Shown here piece after piece: positions 40,479-49,233 of a stretch of 64,000 nucleotides of DNA (positions are counted from its first letter, which is position 1; the number at the start of each line of letters is the position of its first letter). The stretch spans positions 1,987,361 to 2,051,360 of the forward strand of contig NZ_LJIX01000006.1 of the NCBI RefSeq assembly GCF_001420595.1, written 5' to 3'. The notes beneath the pieces are model-generated. The model saw only the letters and a program-made list of their open reading frames with translations, was not told the DNA's origin and did no database searches. The DNA comes from Cytobacillus solani. GTDB taxonomy: Bacteria > Bacillota > Bacilli > Bacillales > Cytobacillaceae. A program made the translations under genes and the position numbers.

Positions 40479-41934
40479 AGAGAACTTTCCATTAATTTTT
40501 GAACGCAGTAAAGAAGGAAGATTGGGATATAATTTGCCGACGCTTGATGTTCCAGAAGTTAATTTGGAAGAAGAACTTGAGGATGTATATGTTCGTACTG
40601 TCGATGCAGAACTTCCTGAAGTAAATGAATTGGAATTAATGCGTCATTATATAGGGTTATCCAACCGTAACTTCGGTATACTTTCTGGATTCTACCCACT
40701 GGGGTCTTGTACGATGAAATATAATCCGGTGATTAACGAAGATGTTGTCAGACTTCCTGGATTTAGTCATATTCATCCTTATCAAGATCCGAAAACAGTT
40801 CAAGGTGCTCTTGAATTAATGTATGATTTGCAAGTTCACCTTGAAGAAATCACAGGTATGCATGAAATCACGTTACAGCCAGCTGCTGGCTCACAAGGTG
40901 AGTGGACAGCATTGATGATGATTAAAGCCTTCCACGAAGCAAATGGTGATCATCATCGTGATGAGGTAATTGTACCTGACTCAGCACACGGTACTAACCC
41001 GGCTACTGCAGCAGTTGCAGGATTTAAGGTTGTTGAAGTAAAATCAAATGAAAAAGGATTAGTTGACATTGAGGATTTAAAACGTTTAGTAAATGAAAAT
41101 ACTGCCGCTCTCATGTTAACAAACCCGAACACTCTAGGTTTGTTCGAAACTGAAATCCTTGAAATGTCAGAGATTATCCACAGTGTGGGCGGGAAAATGT
41201 ACTATGACGGTGCAAACTTAAACGCTATAATGGGGTATACTCGTCCAGGAGATATGGGTTTTGATGTGGTTCACTTGAACCTGCACAAAACATTTACTGG
41301 TCCACACGGTGGTGGCGGTCCAGGATCTGGCCCAATCGGTGTTTCAGAAGATCTTGCTCCGTTCTTGCCTAAACCCGTTATTCGTAAAAACGAAGGTGTG
41401 TATGAATTAGTCTACGATCTACCGCAATCCATTGGTATGGTGAAAAGTTATTACGGAAACTTTGGAATTAATGTGCGTGCATATACGTACATCCGTACAA
41501 TGGGTGCAGAAGGATTAAAGAAAGTTAGTGAATACGCTGTCCTTAATGCAAACTACATGATGCGAGGCCTTGAAAAAGAATATGAACTCCCATTTACACA
41601 ATATTGTAAACACGAGTTTGTCATATCTTGTAAAAAACAGAAGAAACTTGGCGTGAGGGCATTGAATATTGCCAAACGACTAATGGATTTAGAAATTCAT
41701 CCTCCAACTGTTTATTTCCCATTAATTGTGGAAGAGGCAATTATGATCGAGCCTACTGAAACAGAATCGAAAGAAACCTTGGATAATTTTATCAATGCAA
41801 TGATTCAAATTGCTGATGAAGCTAAGAGCAATCCAGAAATTGTTCAAGAAGCTCCACATAACACTGTTATAAAACGTTTAGATGAAACAACTGCATCTCG
41901 TAAGCCAATTTTACGCTTTCAAAGAGAAGGGTAA
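40471..41934 (+). CDS. gcvPB: Glycine dehydrogenase (decarboxylating) subunit 2
   Basis: 487 residues. The C-terminal, PLP-binding half of the P-protein. [56 protein letters not shown] and the PLP Lys273 in [17 protein letters not shown] are conserved. Intact and translationally coupled to gcvPA. It is probably an extra or relocated copy of the Bacillus gcvT-gcvPA-gcvPB operon, whose transcription here would start behind operator copy A. Confidence 0.97.
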   Translation: MAKENFPLIFERSKEGRLGYNLPTLDVPEVNLEEELEDVYVRTVDAELPEVNELELMRHYIGLSNRNFGILSGFYPLGSCTMKYNPVINEDVVRLPGFSHIHPYQDPKTVQGALELMYDLQVHLEEITGMHEITLQPAAGSQGEWTALMMIKAFHEANGDHHRDEVIVPDSAHGTNPATAAVAGFKVVEVKSNEKGLVDIEDLKRLVNENTAALMLTNPNTLGLFETEILEMSEIIHSVGGKMYYDGANLNAIMGYTRPGDMGFDVVHLNLHKTFTGPHGGGGPGSGPIGVSEDLAPFLPKPVIRKNEGVYELVYDLPQSIGMVKSYYGNFGINVRAYTYIRTMGAEGLKKVSEYAVLNANYMMRGLEKEYELPFTQYCKHEFVISCKKQKKLGVRALNIAKRLMDLEIHPPTVYFPLIVEEAIMIEPTETESKETLDNFINAMIQIADEAKSNPEIVQEAPHNTVIKRLDETTASRKPILRFQREG

Positions 41935-41980
41935 CGCGAATGAATTTCCTTCGCTATCAAAATCAATAATATTAATTGAT

Positions 41981-42015
41981 AAGGGCCTCTGCTGAAATCT
42001 AGCAGAGACCTTTTA
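41981..42015 (+). terminator. Terminator after gcvPB
   Basis: AAGGGCCTCTGCT / AGCAGAGACCTTTT stem-loop, 46 bp behind the gcvPB stop. Confidence 0.85.
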
Positions 42016-42096
42016 ATTATGTTTGTTTTTCCTTTTCCTGACCATTTTTTAAAGTCGCCTGGGAGAAAATAGAGGAGTCTTATCCCTTAATATAAT

Positions 42097-43497
42097 TCAA
42101 AACATCCAACATTCTAATAGCAATTGGATAGCATCTTCTAATTCGCATTCATGAATTCCGGCAAAACCAAGAATAATTTCCGGGGCTTTCTCAGGTTTTC
42201 TTCCAAGTGAGTAAGCCGATAATGGATAAACCTTCAGGGCTTTCTCGGCTGCTTTTTGAACTAGTTCCTCCTCATTCATACCGTTATTAACGGCAAGGAC
42301 GATATGAAGGCCAGAGTGTGCTCCAATGATAGAGAGTTTATCCTGATATGGTTTTAACAAATCTATAATTTTTTCGAGCTTACGCCGATAAATCTTTCTC
42401 ATCTTATTTAAATGTTTTTCGAAATCCCCCTCTTTCAAGAATTGAGCTAAAATATGTTGGTCAATTCTTGATACGGAACAGGAATGATAGAACGACAATT
42501 TCTCTTTAAATTGTTGCAAGAGAAGGTTAGGCAACACCATATAACTAATTCTAATTGATGGCATTAATGACTTTGAAAATGTACCTAGATAAATCACTTT
42601 TTCATGAAGGTCCATGCTTTGTAAGGAGGGAATTGATTTACCGCTATAGCGAAATTCACTATCATAGTCATCTTCGATAATAAAACGCTCTTTCTCCGAT
42701 GCAGCCCACTTTAATAGCTTTGTTCGGCGGTTTACAGATAATGCAGTACCGTATGGAAAGTGATGGGAAGGAGTTACATAAACGACATTGATATTTTTTT
42801 GATAAATACTATCTACCTTTGCCCCTTCCTCATCTACTTCAAGAGGATACACTTCATTTGGAAAGCCCTTAAGAATCTGCAAGATCAAATGGTAACCTGG
42901 GTCTTCTACACCATAAACCATTTTTTTATCAAATAAAAGAAAGAGCTGTTGCAATAAAATTTCGATACCAGCCCCAACCATAATTTGATTTGGTGAGCAT
43001 CGTACCCCCCTGGCATGATACAAATAGAAAGCGATTTCCTGCCGTAATTCCATCTCCCCCTGCGAATCGCCGAGCGGTAACAAAGAATGATTTTCTTTGT
43101 TGATCGTATTTTTGGCGTATTTACGCCATACGGAGAATGGGAAATTTTCAGTATCAATCGTGCTTGGAAGGAAATTGTATTTTATATAAGTCTGAGTTGT
43201 TATTGTATTTTCCTTTAAGGGATGACTTGTCTGCATATATTCTAAGTCTTCATGCATCATGACAAAATATCCTTTACGGGGGTAAGCTTCGACATATCCT
43301 TCTGCGGTCAATTGCTGATAGGCTATTTCAACCGTATTTTGACTGATTTTTAGAAAATCAGCTAGCTTTCGCTTAGAGGGGAGCTTTGCTCCGTATTGTA
43401 AGTGCCCTTCTATTATTTCTTTTTTAATATATAAATATAATTGTTCATATAAAGGTATATCACTTGACCTATTCAAATGACATGATAACATTTCCAT
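42097..43497 (-). CDS. pdxR: PdxR, MocR-type PLP-sensing regulator
   Basis: 466 residues from the ATG at 43497 (MEMLSCHLNRSSDIPLYEQL), preceded by AAGGATG; longer in-frame starts would overlap operator copy B. The GntR wing-helix (YLYIKKEIIEGHLQYGAKLP, ADFLKISQNTVEIAYQQLTA) is followed by a fold-type-I aminotransferase-like domain. The cofactor Lys lies in YLGTFSKSLMPSIRISYMV, with EDDYDSEFRYSG and VTPSHHFPYG before it. PdxR binds PLP and activates pdxST when B6 is low. The intact gene is split from pdxS by 2.3 kb of duplicated, decayed DNA. Confidence 0.92.
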   Translation of the reverse strand: MEMLSCHLNRSSDIPLYEQLYLYIKKEIIEGHLQYGAKLPSKRKLADFLKISQNTVEIAYQQLTAEGYVEAYPRKGYFVMMHEDLEYMQTSHPLKENTITTQTYIKYNFLPSTIDTENFPFSVWRKYAKNTINKENHSLLPLGDSQGEMELRQEIAFYLYHARGVRCSPNQIMVGAGIEILLQQLFLLFDKKMVYGVEDPGYHLILQILKGFPNEVYPLEVDEEGAKVDSIYQKNINVVYVTPSHHFPYGTALSVNRRTKLLKWAASEKERFIIEDDYDSEFRYSGKSIPSLQSMDLHEKVIYLGTFSKSLMPSIRISYMVLPNLLLQQFKEKLSFYHSCSVSRIDQHILAQFLKEGDFEKHLNKMRKIYRRKLEKIIDLLKPYQDKLSIIGAHSGLHIVLAVNNGMNEEELVQKAAEKALKVYPLSAYSLGRKPEKAPEIILGFAGIHECELEDAIQLLLECWMF

Positions 43498-43509
43498 TTT
43501 TATCAACAT

Positions 43510-43675
43510 CCTTAATTCTGGTATGGTTATTTTTAAAAAAATCGGAACTTTTAACAGAGTCACCTACTCATTATTATAATAACTAGATTCAAAAAATACA
43601 ATAGATAGTGAAACGGGGTGAATAAACAGTAATATAATAGGAAGAAACTGAAACTAGATACATAGGTTCACAAAT
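43510..43675 (-). promoter_or_regulatory. PdxR operator region, copy B (in front of pdxR)
   Basis: CTGGTATGGTTATTTTTAAA with TCGG 24 bp after CTGG, then AGATTC...CAATAGATAG and a decayed pdxS start (GGAAGAAACTGAAACTAGATAC). It lies directly upstream of the chosen pdxR start and matches copies A, C and D. Confidence 0.7.
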
Positions 43676-43709
43676 CTCAAGATAATGAAGTTAATTAACC
43701 CTATTGAAT

Positions 43710-43784
43710 GGCGCCATAGCCAAGAGGTAAGGCAAAGCTCTGCAAAAAGCTTTATCCCTAGTTCGAGTCTAGGTGGCGCCCCCA
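43710..43784 (+). tRNA. tRNA-Cys-like gene with an 8-nt anticodon loop
   Basis: The acceptor (GGCGCCA/TGGCGCC), D-arm and T-arm (CCTAG-TTCGAGT-CTAGG) match the tRNA at 38640. The anticodon loop has one extra A (CTGCAAAA between AAGCT and AGCTT). A CCA follows a discriminator C. The extra loop base would disturb reading or shift the frame, so it may be a pseudo-tRNA. Confidence 0.8.
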
Positions 43785-43871
43785 ACGTGGACTTTTTGCT
43801 TGTCCGTGATCAAAAAGTAAGGAATTAAAAAGGTCAAGAAGTATATTCTTATCTTCCTAACCAATATTGAT

Positions 43872-43942
43872 GGAACCATTGCCAAGAGGAAAGGTAAAGC
43901 TTTGAAGAACCCTTATTTCTAATTAGAGACTAGGTGGGACCT
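43872..43942 (+). pseudogene. Third, degenerate tRNA-Cys copy
   Basis: GGAACCATTGCCAAGAGG, AAAGCTTTGAAGAA and GACTAGGTGGGACCT line up with the two tRNA-Cys genes, but the acceptor pairing, anticodon and T-arm are destroyed. Confidence 0.7.
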
Positions 43943-44114
43943 AAATCATGTCTTTTTAGTTCAGCATGCTTGAACGCTTAAATAAGTATTAAAACTCAGG
44001 AATTTAAATAATTTAGACCATTTCTTAAAAGAGAAATATTAATCAAGAGATCTATGATGTCTTCTAATAAACATTATATATATACGCGAATACAGAGTGG
44101 AAAGAGGGAAGAAC

Positions 44115-44177
44115 GTGGGGAATTTAGTCGAGGAAAATCTCAAGACCGTAAGGGAACAAACAAGAAATAGGCTATAG
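44115..44177 (+). pseudogene. Stub of an XRE-type regulator gene
   Basis: GTG behind GAGGGAAG starts GNLVEENLKTVREQTRNRL-stop, resembling the first helix of XRE/cupin regulators. A more decayed version of the same block lies after the first tRNA-Cys (about 38860-38935), so it travelled with the tRNA. Confidence 0.4.
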
Positions 44178-44194
44178 GGCGTAACATTTCCGTA

Positions 44195-44841
44195 ACAGAT
44201 GCTGGAAGGGTTTTTTAGAATATGCAGATTCTATCTTATCTCTAGAGGAGCAAATCAAACGGGAGATGGAAGATCGTCAGGGAAACCGAGGCAGAATTGT
44301 TATAGCAGCTTCTCAGGTGGCTGGAACCTATTTTTTGCCACAAAAACTTCTTTCATTTACCGAAGCTTATCCAGATCTAAAAGTTGATATACAAACTAGG
44401 ACGGATGAAGAAATTGAAAAATTGGTTCAAACAGGTGCTGTTGATATTGGGCTGACATAAAAATTTCCAGAAAATCATTTGTTTTTTAGAATTACTGAAT
44501 TTTCTCGGGATCGATTTATAGGTATTCAGACAACAGCCCCCATACGTAAACAAACTCTTTTAATCCCTGAAGATTGCTACTTTATGTTTAATAGGGATTC
44601 CGAATTAGATATTATAAAAATGAATTCTATAGAGGCAGTTAAACACTTTGTGAAAGAAGGTATGGGATACGGGGTAATTTAAGAATCTGCAGCTAAGCTT
44701 GAATTAGTCCATGGTGGGCTTGACTATTGGAGCGGTTATACTCCAAAGGATGCAATAGCGAATGTAATAACACGTCCTGCAGAACGTTTATCGAATAGTA
44801 TATGGTACTTCTTAAATCACATCAGAAAATATACAAGGTAA
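44195..44841 (+). pseudogene. LysR-family regulator, decayed
   Basis: TDAGRVF with a lost base, then SLEEQIKREMEDRQGNRGRI, IAASQVAGTYFLPQKLLSFT and YPDLKVDIQTRTDEEIEKLV. A stop at 44458 is followed by RITEFSRDRFIGIQTTAP, a shift, and IEAVKHFVKEGMGYGVI-stop, then ESAAKLELVHGGLDYW. This is the linker and effector domain of a LysR regulator (CysB/CbbR-like order) with several stops; the DNA-binding domain is missing. Confidence 0.85.
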
Positions 44842-45000
44842 AAAATCAATTCGTGACTCCTAGGGAATCTTTTTTTAGAGTTTCCCACCGAGCATGATTA
44901 CATCGCAAGAAAGGTTACTAGAGCCTAGTTTAAAATCATGGGCTGTCCATATACTATTAGTCTATTTAATTTACATAATAATATTTCTATTTTGTCTACT

Positions 45001-45200
45001 TCCTTAATTTTGGCGTGGCTATTTTTAATTTAACTGACACTTTCAATTCAGTTTCTCTTTAAAATTTTCAATAGATTAAAAATACAATAGTTAGATAAAC
45101 CGAGTGTATAAAGAATGAAAAATAATTAGGAACTGAAACTAAATACATAGGTTCACAAAGTTTCAGTGATAATATTCTAGTTGGGATCGGAATGGACCTT
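45001..45200 (+). promoter_or_regulatory. PdxR-type operator region, copy C
   Basis: TTGGCGTGGCTATTTTT with CTGAC at the same 24-bp distance, then CAATAGATT, CAATAGTTAG and a decayed pdxS start (GGAACTGAAACTAAATAC). Shares with copy A the block GGGATCGGAATGGAC that is absent from D. It precedes a hemL remnant. Confidence 0.62.
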
Positions 45201-45244
45201 AGGCTGGCTTCTGCGAAGTGGAAACGAAATATGGAATTCCTCAC

Positions 45245-45490
45245 ACGGTTAAGGTCGTAGGATCAATGATCTGCTTCTTCTTTATCAATGAGGAGGTCAT
45301 CAATTATGGAACTGTTAAAAACATCCAAATTGGAATTGCTTGCAAACTATTAAAAATTGATGGCTGATGAAGAGATTTATCATCCCCCTTCACAGTTTGA
45401 AAGATTATTTCTATCAGCTGCACATACAAAAGAAGATATAAAGAAAACTGTTGAAGCATTCCACAAACTATTTGCCCAACTAGAGAGGTA
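45245..45490 (+). pseudogene. hemL: C-terminal fragment of a third HemL-like aminotransferase
   Basis: TVKVVGSMICFFFINEEVIN, YGTVKTSKLELLANY, a TAA in place of a codon, then KLMADEEIYHPPSQFERLFL and SAAHTKEDIKKTVEAFHKLF. This is the usual Bacillus HemL C-terminus. It is closer to the housekeeping type (YLPPSQFE) than are copies A and B (LTAPTPYE), so it is an independent third source. Confidence 0.82.
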
Positions 45491-45495
45491 ATAGT

Positions 45496-45533
45496 AAAAG
45501 GACCAGTTCGATCCTTCGGACAGGTCCTTTAGT
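45496..45533 (+). terminator. Terminator after the hemL remnant
   Basis: AAAGGACC / GGTCCTTT stem with T-rich end, directly after the fragment's stop codons. Confidence 0.75.
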
Positions 45534-45554
45534 ATGAGCCTTTCTGTTCCTACT

Positions 45555-45640
45555 TTTTTTATATATAAATATAATTTGTTTATATAAAGGGTATATCACT
45601 TAAACCATTTAAATGACATGATAACATTTCGATTTCCATT
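45555..45640 (-). pseudogene. pdxR: 5'-end remnant of a second pdxR
   Basis: TATATAAATATAATTTGTTT, GGTATATCACTTAAACC and AAATGACATGATAACATTTC repeat almost exactly the first codons of pdxR (43420-43500), in the same orientation and distance to an operator. The rest of that pdxR copy is gone. Confidence 0.75.
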
Positions 45641-45654
45641 TACAGTAGCCCTTT

Positions 45655-45770
45655 TATAACTGACCTTGTTATTTTTTAAAAAACTGACACTTTTAATACT
45701 ATCAATTGATTTTTATAATAGTCAATAGATTAAAAAATGCAATAGCTAGTGAAAAAGGAGTGTATAAAAA
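45655..45770 (+). promoter_or_regulatory. PdxR operator/promoter of pdxS, copy D
   Basis: Two CTGAC words at 45660 and 45684, 24 bp apart, separated by TTGTTATTTTTT, followed by CAATAGATT and CAATAGCTAG. The arrangement directly upstream of pdxS and behind a pdxR remnant supports a MocR-type direct-repeat operator. Confidence 0.72.
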
Positions 45771-46658
45771 GTGGAAAAGTTAATAGGAACTGAAACTGTA
45801 AAAAGGGGCATGGCTCAAATGCAAAAAGGCGGCGTAATTATGGACGTCGTCAATGCAGAGCAAGCCAAGGTAGCAGAAGCAGCAGGTGCCGTTGCCGTAA
45901 TGGCATTAGAAAGAGTTCCATCCGATATCCGCGCTGCTGGCGGGGTTGCAAGAATGGCAAATCCTCGCATTGTTGAAGAAGTAATGAGTGCAGTATCCAT
46001 CCCAGTAATGGCTAAAGCACGTATTGGTCATATTGTGGAAGCGAGAGTGTTGGAAGCAATGGGTGTTGACTACATTGACGAAAGTGAAGTGTTAACGCCT
46101 GCTGATGAAGAGTTCCATTTATTAAAGAGTGATTTCACTATACCATTTGTATGTGGCTGCCGTGATCTTGGAGAGGCTGCTCGCCGTATTGGTGAAGGTG
46201 CTGCAATGCTACGTACCAAAGGTGAGCCTGGTACAGGTAACATTGTGGAAGCAGTCCGCCATATGCGTAAAATAAATGCACAGGTTCGTAAGGTTTCTGT
46301 GATGAGCGATGATGAATTAATGACAGAAGCAAAGGTTCTTGGTGCGCCTTTTGAAATTTTAAAGCAAATTAAAGAACTAGGCAAGCTGCCAGTAGTTAAC
46401 TTTGCTGCCGGTGGTATTGCTACTCCTGCTGATGCTGCATTAATGATGGAGCTTGGTGCTGATGGAGTGTTTGTTGGTTCAGGTATCTTTAAATCCGGAA
46501 ATCCTAAAAAATTTGCAGGTGCGATTGTTCAAGCTACAACTTATTACACTGATTATGATTTAATTGGCAAGCTTTCTAAGGAACTTGGAGCTGCAATGAA
46601 AGGAATCGACATTTCCATATTGTCTCTTGAAGAAAGAATGCAAGAACGTGGCTGGTAA
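45771..46658 (+). CDS. pdxS: Pyridoxal 5'-phosphate synthase subunit PdxS
   Basis: 295 residues from GTG 45771 behind AAAGGAGTG. The (beta/alpha)8 synthase makes PLP from ribose-5-phosphate, glyceraldehyde-3-phosphate and ammonia supplied by PdxT. The two catalytic lysines are visible: Lys82 in VMAKARIGH and Lys150 in [30 protein letters not shown] and [20 protein letters not shown] are conserved. Complete. Its partner gene pdxT follows by 1 bp but is broken. The main Bacillus pdxST (near dacA/serS) is not in this window, so this is likely a second copy. Confidence 0.96.
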   Translation: MEKLIGTETVKRGMAQMQKGGVIMDVVNAEQAKVAEAAGAVAVMALERVPSDIRAAGGVARMANPRIVEEVMSAVSIPVMAKARIGHIVEARVLEAMGVDYIDESEVLTPADEEFHLLKSDFTIPFVCGCRDLGEAARRIGEGAAMLRTKGEPGTGNIVEAVRHMRKINAQVRKVSVMSDDELMTEAKVLGAPFEILKQIKELGKLPVVNFAAGGIATPADAALMMELGADGVFVGSGIFKSGNPKKFAGAIVQATTYYTDYDLIGKLSKELGAAMKGIDISILSLEERMQERGW

Positions 46659-46659
46659 G

Positions 46660-47247
46660 ATGAAAAAATTGGAATTTAAGGATTGCAAGGTGCGGTTACA
46701 GAACACATAAAACAAATTGAAGCCCTGGGATTAAAGACTGTTGTCGTCAAGAAACTGGAGCAGCTTAAACAAATGGATGGTTTAATTCTTCGTGGCGGTG
46801 AGAGCACAACTATGCGAAATCTTATCAATCGTTACAACTTTTTCGACCCATTAAAAGAATTTCACAAGGCTGGAAAAACGATTTTTGGAACTTGTGCTGG
46901 CATGGTATTAGTTGCTAAGGAACTTGTTGGTTCAGAGGAATCACACCCTTCAAATTATGGGTATTACTGTAAAAAGAAATGAGTTTGGCCGGTAAATTGC
47001 TAGTTTTGAAGCATATCTTAATATATCAAGTATTGACGATCCGTATAAGGCTCTTTTTATTCGTTCACCTTATATTGAAAGTATTGGTGAAAATGTAGAG
47101 GTTTTTGCAAAATAAGATGGGAGATTTGTTGCAGCAAGAGAAGGAAATGTCCTTACTTGCGCCTTTCATCCAGAGTTAACTTCTGATACTCGTTTTCTTC
47201 AAGTATTTCTTGAAATTGTAGTGATTAAGAAGCAAAAAGAAGTGTAA
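46660..47247 (+). pseudogene. pdxT: pdxT, multiple lesions (second copy)
   Basis: ATG 46660 begins MKK, then one base is missing and a TTA is [37 protein letters not shown] and [15 protein letters not shown] (catalytic Cys) follow in another frame to 46982. ASFEAYLNISSIDDPYKALF, FIRSPYIESIGENVEVFAK-stop and [13 protein letters not shown] (catalytic His-Glu) follow after more shifts. The glutaminase cannot be made, so this PdxS would need free ammonia or another PdxT. Confidence 0.92.
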
Positions 47248-47379
47248 GTAGAATGAATAATAGAGGATAAACCCTACATTTTAATGGAATAGTCAAAGTA
47301 AAACCTTTGATTTTTTTACTAGTTTAGTCCTGTCAAATAAGAATACCTTGATAAAATAATAACTTTCGGAGGAAATAAA

Positions 47380-48492
47380 ATGAAAATTCCTATGTTAGAC
47401 CTTAGTGAGCAGTATCAATCAATAAAGAGTGAAGTATTGGAAGTACTTGATAGTGTAATGAGCTCTTCAAGTTTTATATTGGGTGAAAATGTTAAGAAAC
47501 TAGAACACGACATTGCAAAGTTTAATAATGTTACACACGGAATAGGGTGCGGAAACGGCAGCGATGCAATCCTTATAGCTTTACAAGCTCTAGGAGTAAC
47601 TAAAGGGGACGAGGTTATTACAACTTCTTTCACTTTTTTTTCAACGGGTGGGGCCATAACAAGATTAGGTGCAACACCAGTTTATGTCGATATTGACCCT
47701 GTAACATTCAACATTGATCCAAATAAAATTGAAGATGCTATTACAGAAAAAACCAAGGCCATTATACCTGTACACCTATATGGTCAAATGGCTGATATGG
47801 AGAAAATTTCAGTAATTGCCAATAAACATAATCTTGCAGTAGTGGAGGACGCTGCACAGGCCATAGGAGCGAAGCATAATGGGAAGACTGTAGGTGAATT
47901 TGGAACAGTTGCAACATACAGTTTCTTCCCTACTAAGAACTTGGGCGCTTATGGAGATGGCGGCATGATAGTAACAAATGATGATGAAGTAGCAGAACTA
48001 AGTCGAATTATCCGTGTTCATGGAAGCAAGCCTAAGTATTATCATCATGTTAATGGTTATAATAGCCGCTTAGATGAACTTCAGGCAGCCGTTCTAAATG
48101 TCAAATTTCCTCATCTGGAGCGATGGGGTGAACTTAGGCGTGAAAAGGCTGCAATATATACAAGCCTCCTAAAGAAAATAGTGGGTGAAGAAGTGATAAC
48201 TCCAGTTGAGAAGGAAGGAAATTATCACGTCTTCCATCAGTACACGATTAGAGTAGAGAAACGTAACGAACTTCAGTCGTATCTTAAAGAGCAGGGAATT
48301 GCAACAATGGTTTATTATCCGCTACCTCTTCATCTTCAGCCTGTATTTAAAAGTCTTGGGTATAAAGAAGGGGACTTTCCTGCGACCGAAAAGGCAGCTA
48401 AAGAGGCATTGTCACTTCCAATGTATCCGGAACTTAAATTAGTGCAGCAAGAAAATGTTGTGGCGAAAATTGCCGAATTTTATGGGAAATAA
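47380..48492 (+). CDS. DegT/DnrJ/EryC1/StrS-family aminotransferase
   Basis: 370 residues behind GGAGG. A PLP enzyme of the sugar-aminotransferase group: IPMLDLSEQYQSIKSEVLEV, GCGNGSDAILIALQALG, TSFTFFSTGGAITRLGATPV, VEDAAQAIGA and the PLP Lys186 in FFPTKNLGAYGDGGMI. GYNSRLDELQAAVL and the closing SLPMYPEL are typical. Such enzymes aminate keto-sugar nucleotides for surface glycans or antibiotics. No other sugar-nucleotide gene is nearby, so it seems to be here for its cofactor rather than a glycan pathway. Intact. Confidence 0.94.
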   Translation: MKIPMLDLSEQYQSIKSEVLEVLDSVMSSSSFILGENVKKLEHDIAKFNNVTHGIGCGNGSDAILIALQALGVTKGDEVITTSFTFFSTGGAITRLGATPVYVDIDPVTFNIDPNKIEDAITEKTKAIIPVHLYGQMADMEKISVIANKHNLAVVEDAAQAIGAKHNGKTVGEFGTVATYSFFPTKNLGAYGDGGMIVTNDDEVAELSRIIRVHGSKPKYYHHVNGYNSRLDELQAAVLNVKFPHLERWGELRREKAAIYTSLLKKIVGEEVITPVEKEGNYHVFHQYTIRVEKRNELQSYLKEQGIATMVYYPLPLHLQPVFKSLGYKEGDFPATEKAAKEALSLPMYPELKLVQQENVVAKIAEFYGK

Positions 48493-48888
48493 GTTTAGAT
48501 ACTGTATTTCAAATAATTAGGTTAAATATCTTGTAATCTCACATAGAATTATGTTGATTTCATTACTCAAACTTAACATGATTTTTAGGTTACTTTTGTT
48601 TTATGAAAAAATAAAAGTAAGTGAACAGATAGAATATCTGATCATGTAACAACAACGCCAATGCATCCTAAGGTAGTAAATAAAATGTAAGAAGTAATGA
48701 ATCAGTCATACTAACATTAATTAAGCAGACTAATTAGTATTGAAAACTAGTACCAACTATAATGTAATTTATGTTCTTTTCAGTAAACTCGTTAATCCTT
48801 GACATTAACGAGTTTTTTAGTAACCAACAATAGTGTCAGTGATCAGCACATAAAATGAGCAAGAGTTAGCTGATACATAATCGGAAGG
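48493..48888. other. Gene-free stretch after the DegT-type gene, with a terminator
   Basis: About 400 bp A/T-rich, no supported ORF. A hairpin ACTCGTTAA/TTAACGAGT followed by TTTTTTAG at 48787-48817 is a good terminator. Confidence 0.6.
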
Positions 48889-48912
48889 CGATGTTAGGTT
48901 AATTCATGGACC

Positions 48913-49110
48913 TTGGCAAGTTGGCGAATAGCTCCTTTAGGACCAATGATCGCCGATATTCGAATGTGGCTAAACTATTTCAACAATATGAATAATCCTG
49001 TAATTAAAGCATTAAAAAAAGGGGAAAAAGCAGGAGCTTTAAAACTACTAAACACACTGTTGGAAGATATCAAGTCAGGGAAACTCAGTGAAAATAACAA
49101 TGGTACTTAA
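48913..49110 (+). pseudogene. Unrecognised C-terminal gene fragment
   Basis: An open frame ending IADIRMWLNYFNNMNNPVIK, ALKKGEKAGALKLLNTLLED. The composition is protein-like, but there is no ribosome binding site, and in-frame stops lie just upstream. Family not recognised. Confidence 0.35.
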
Positions 49111-49233
49111 GGAGATGAATTAATATTTGGTAAGAAATGCATTAACAAAAGGCTTGTTATCTAAAACTGATAACAATCCTTTATTTTGGATCTAAGTCAA
49201 TATCTTGGACATAAAAAAGTTAAGTCCCATTCC

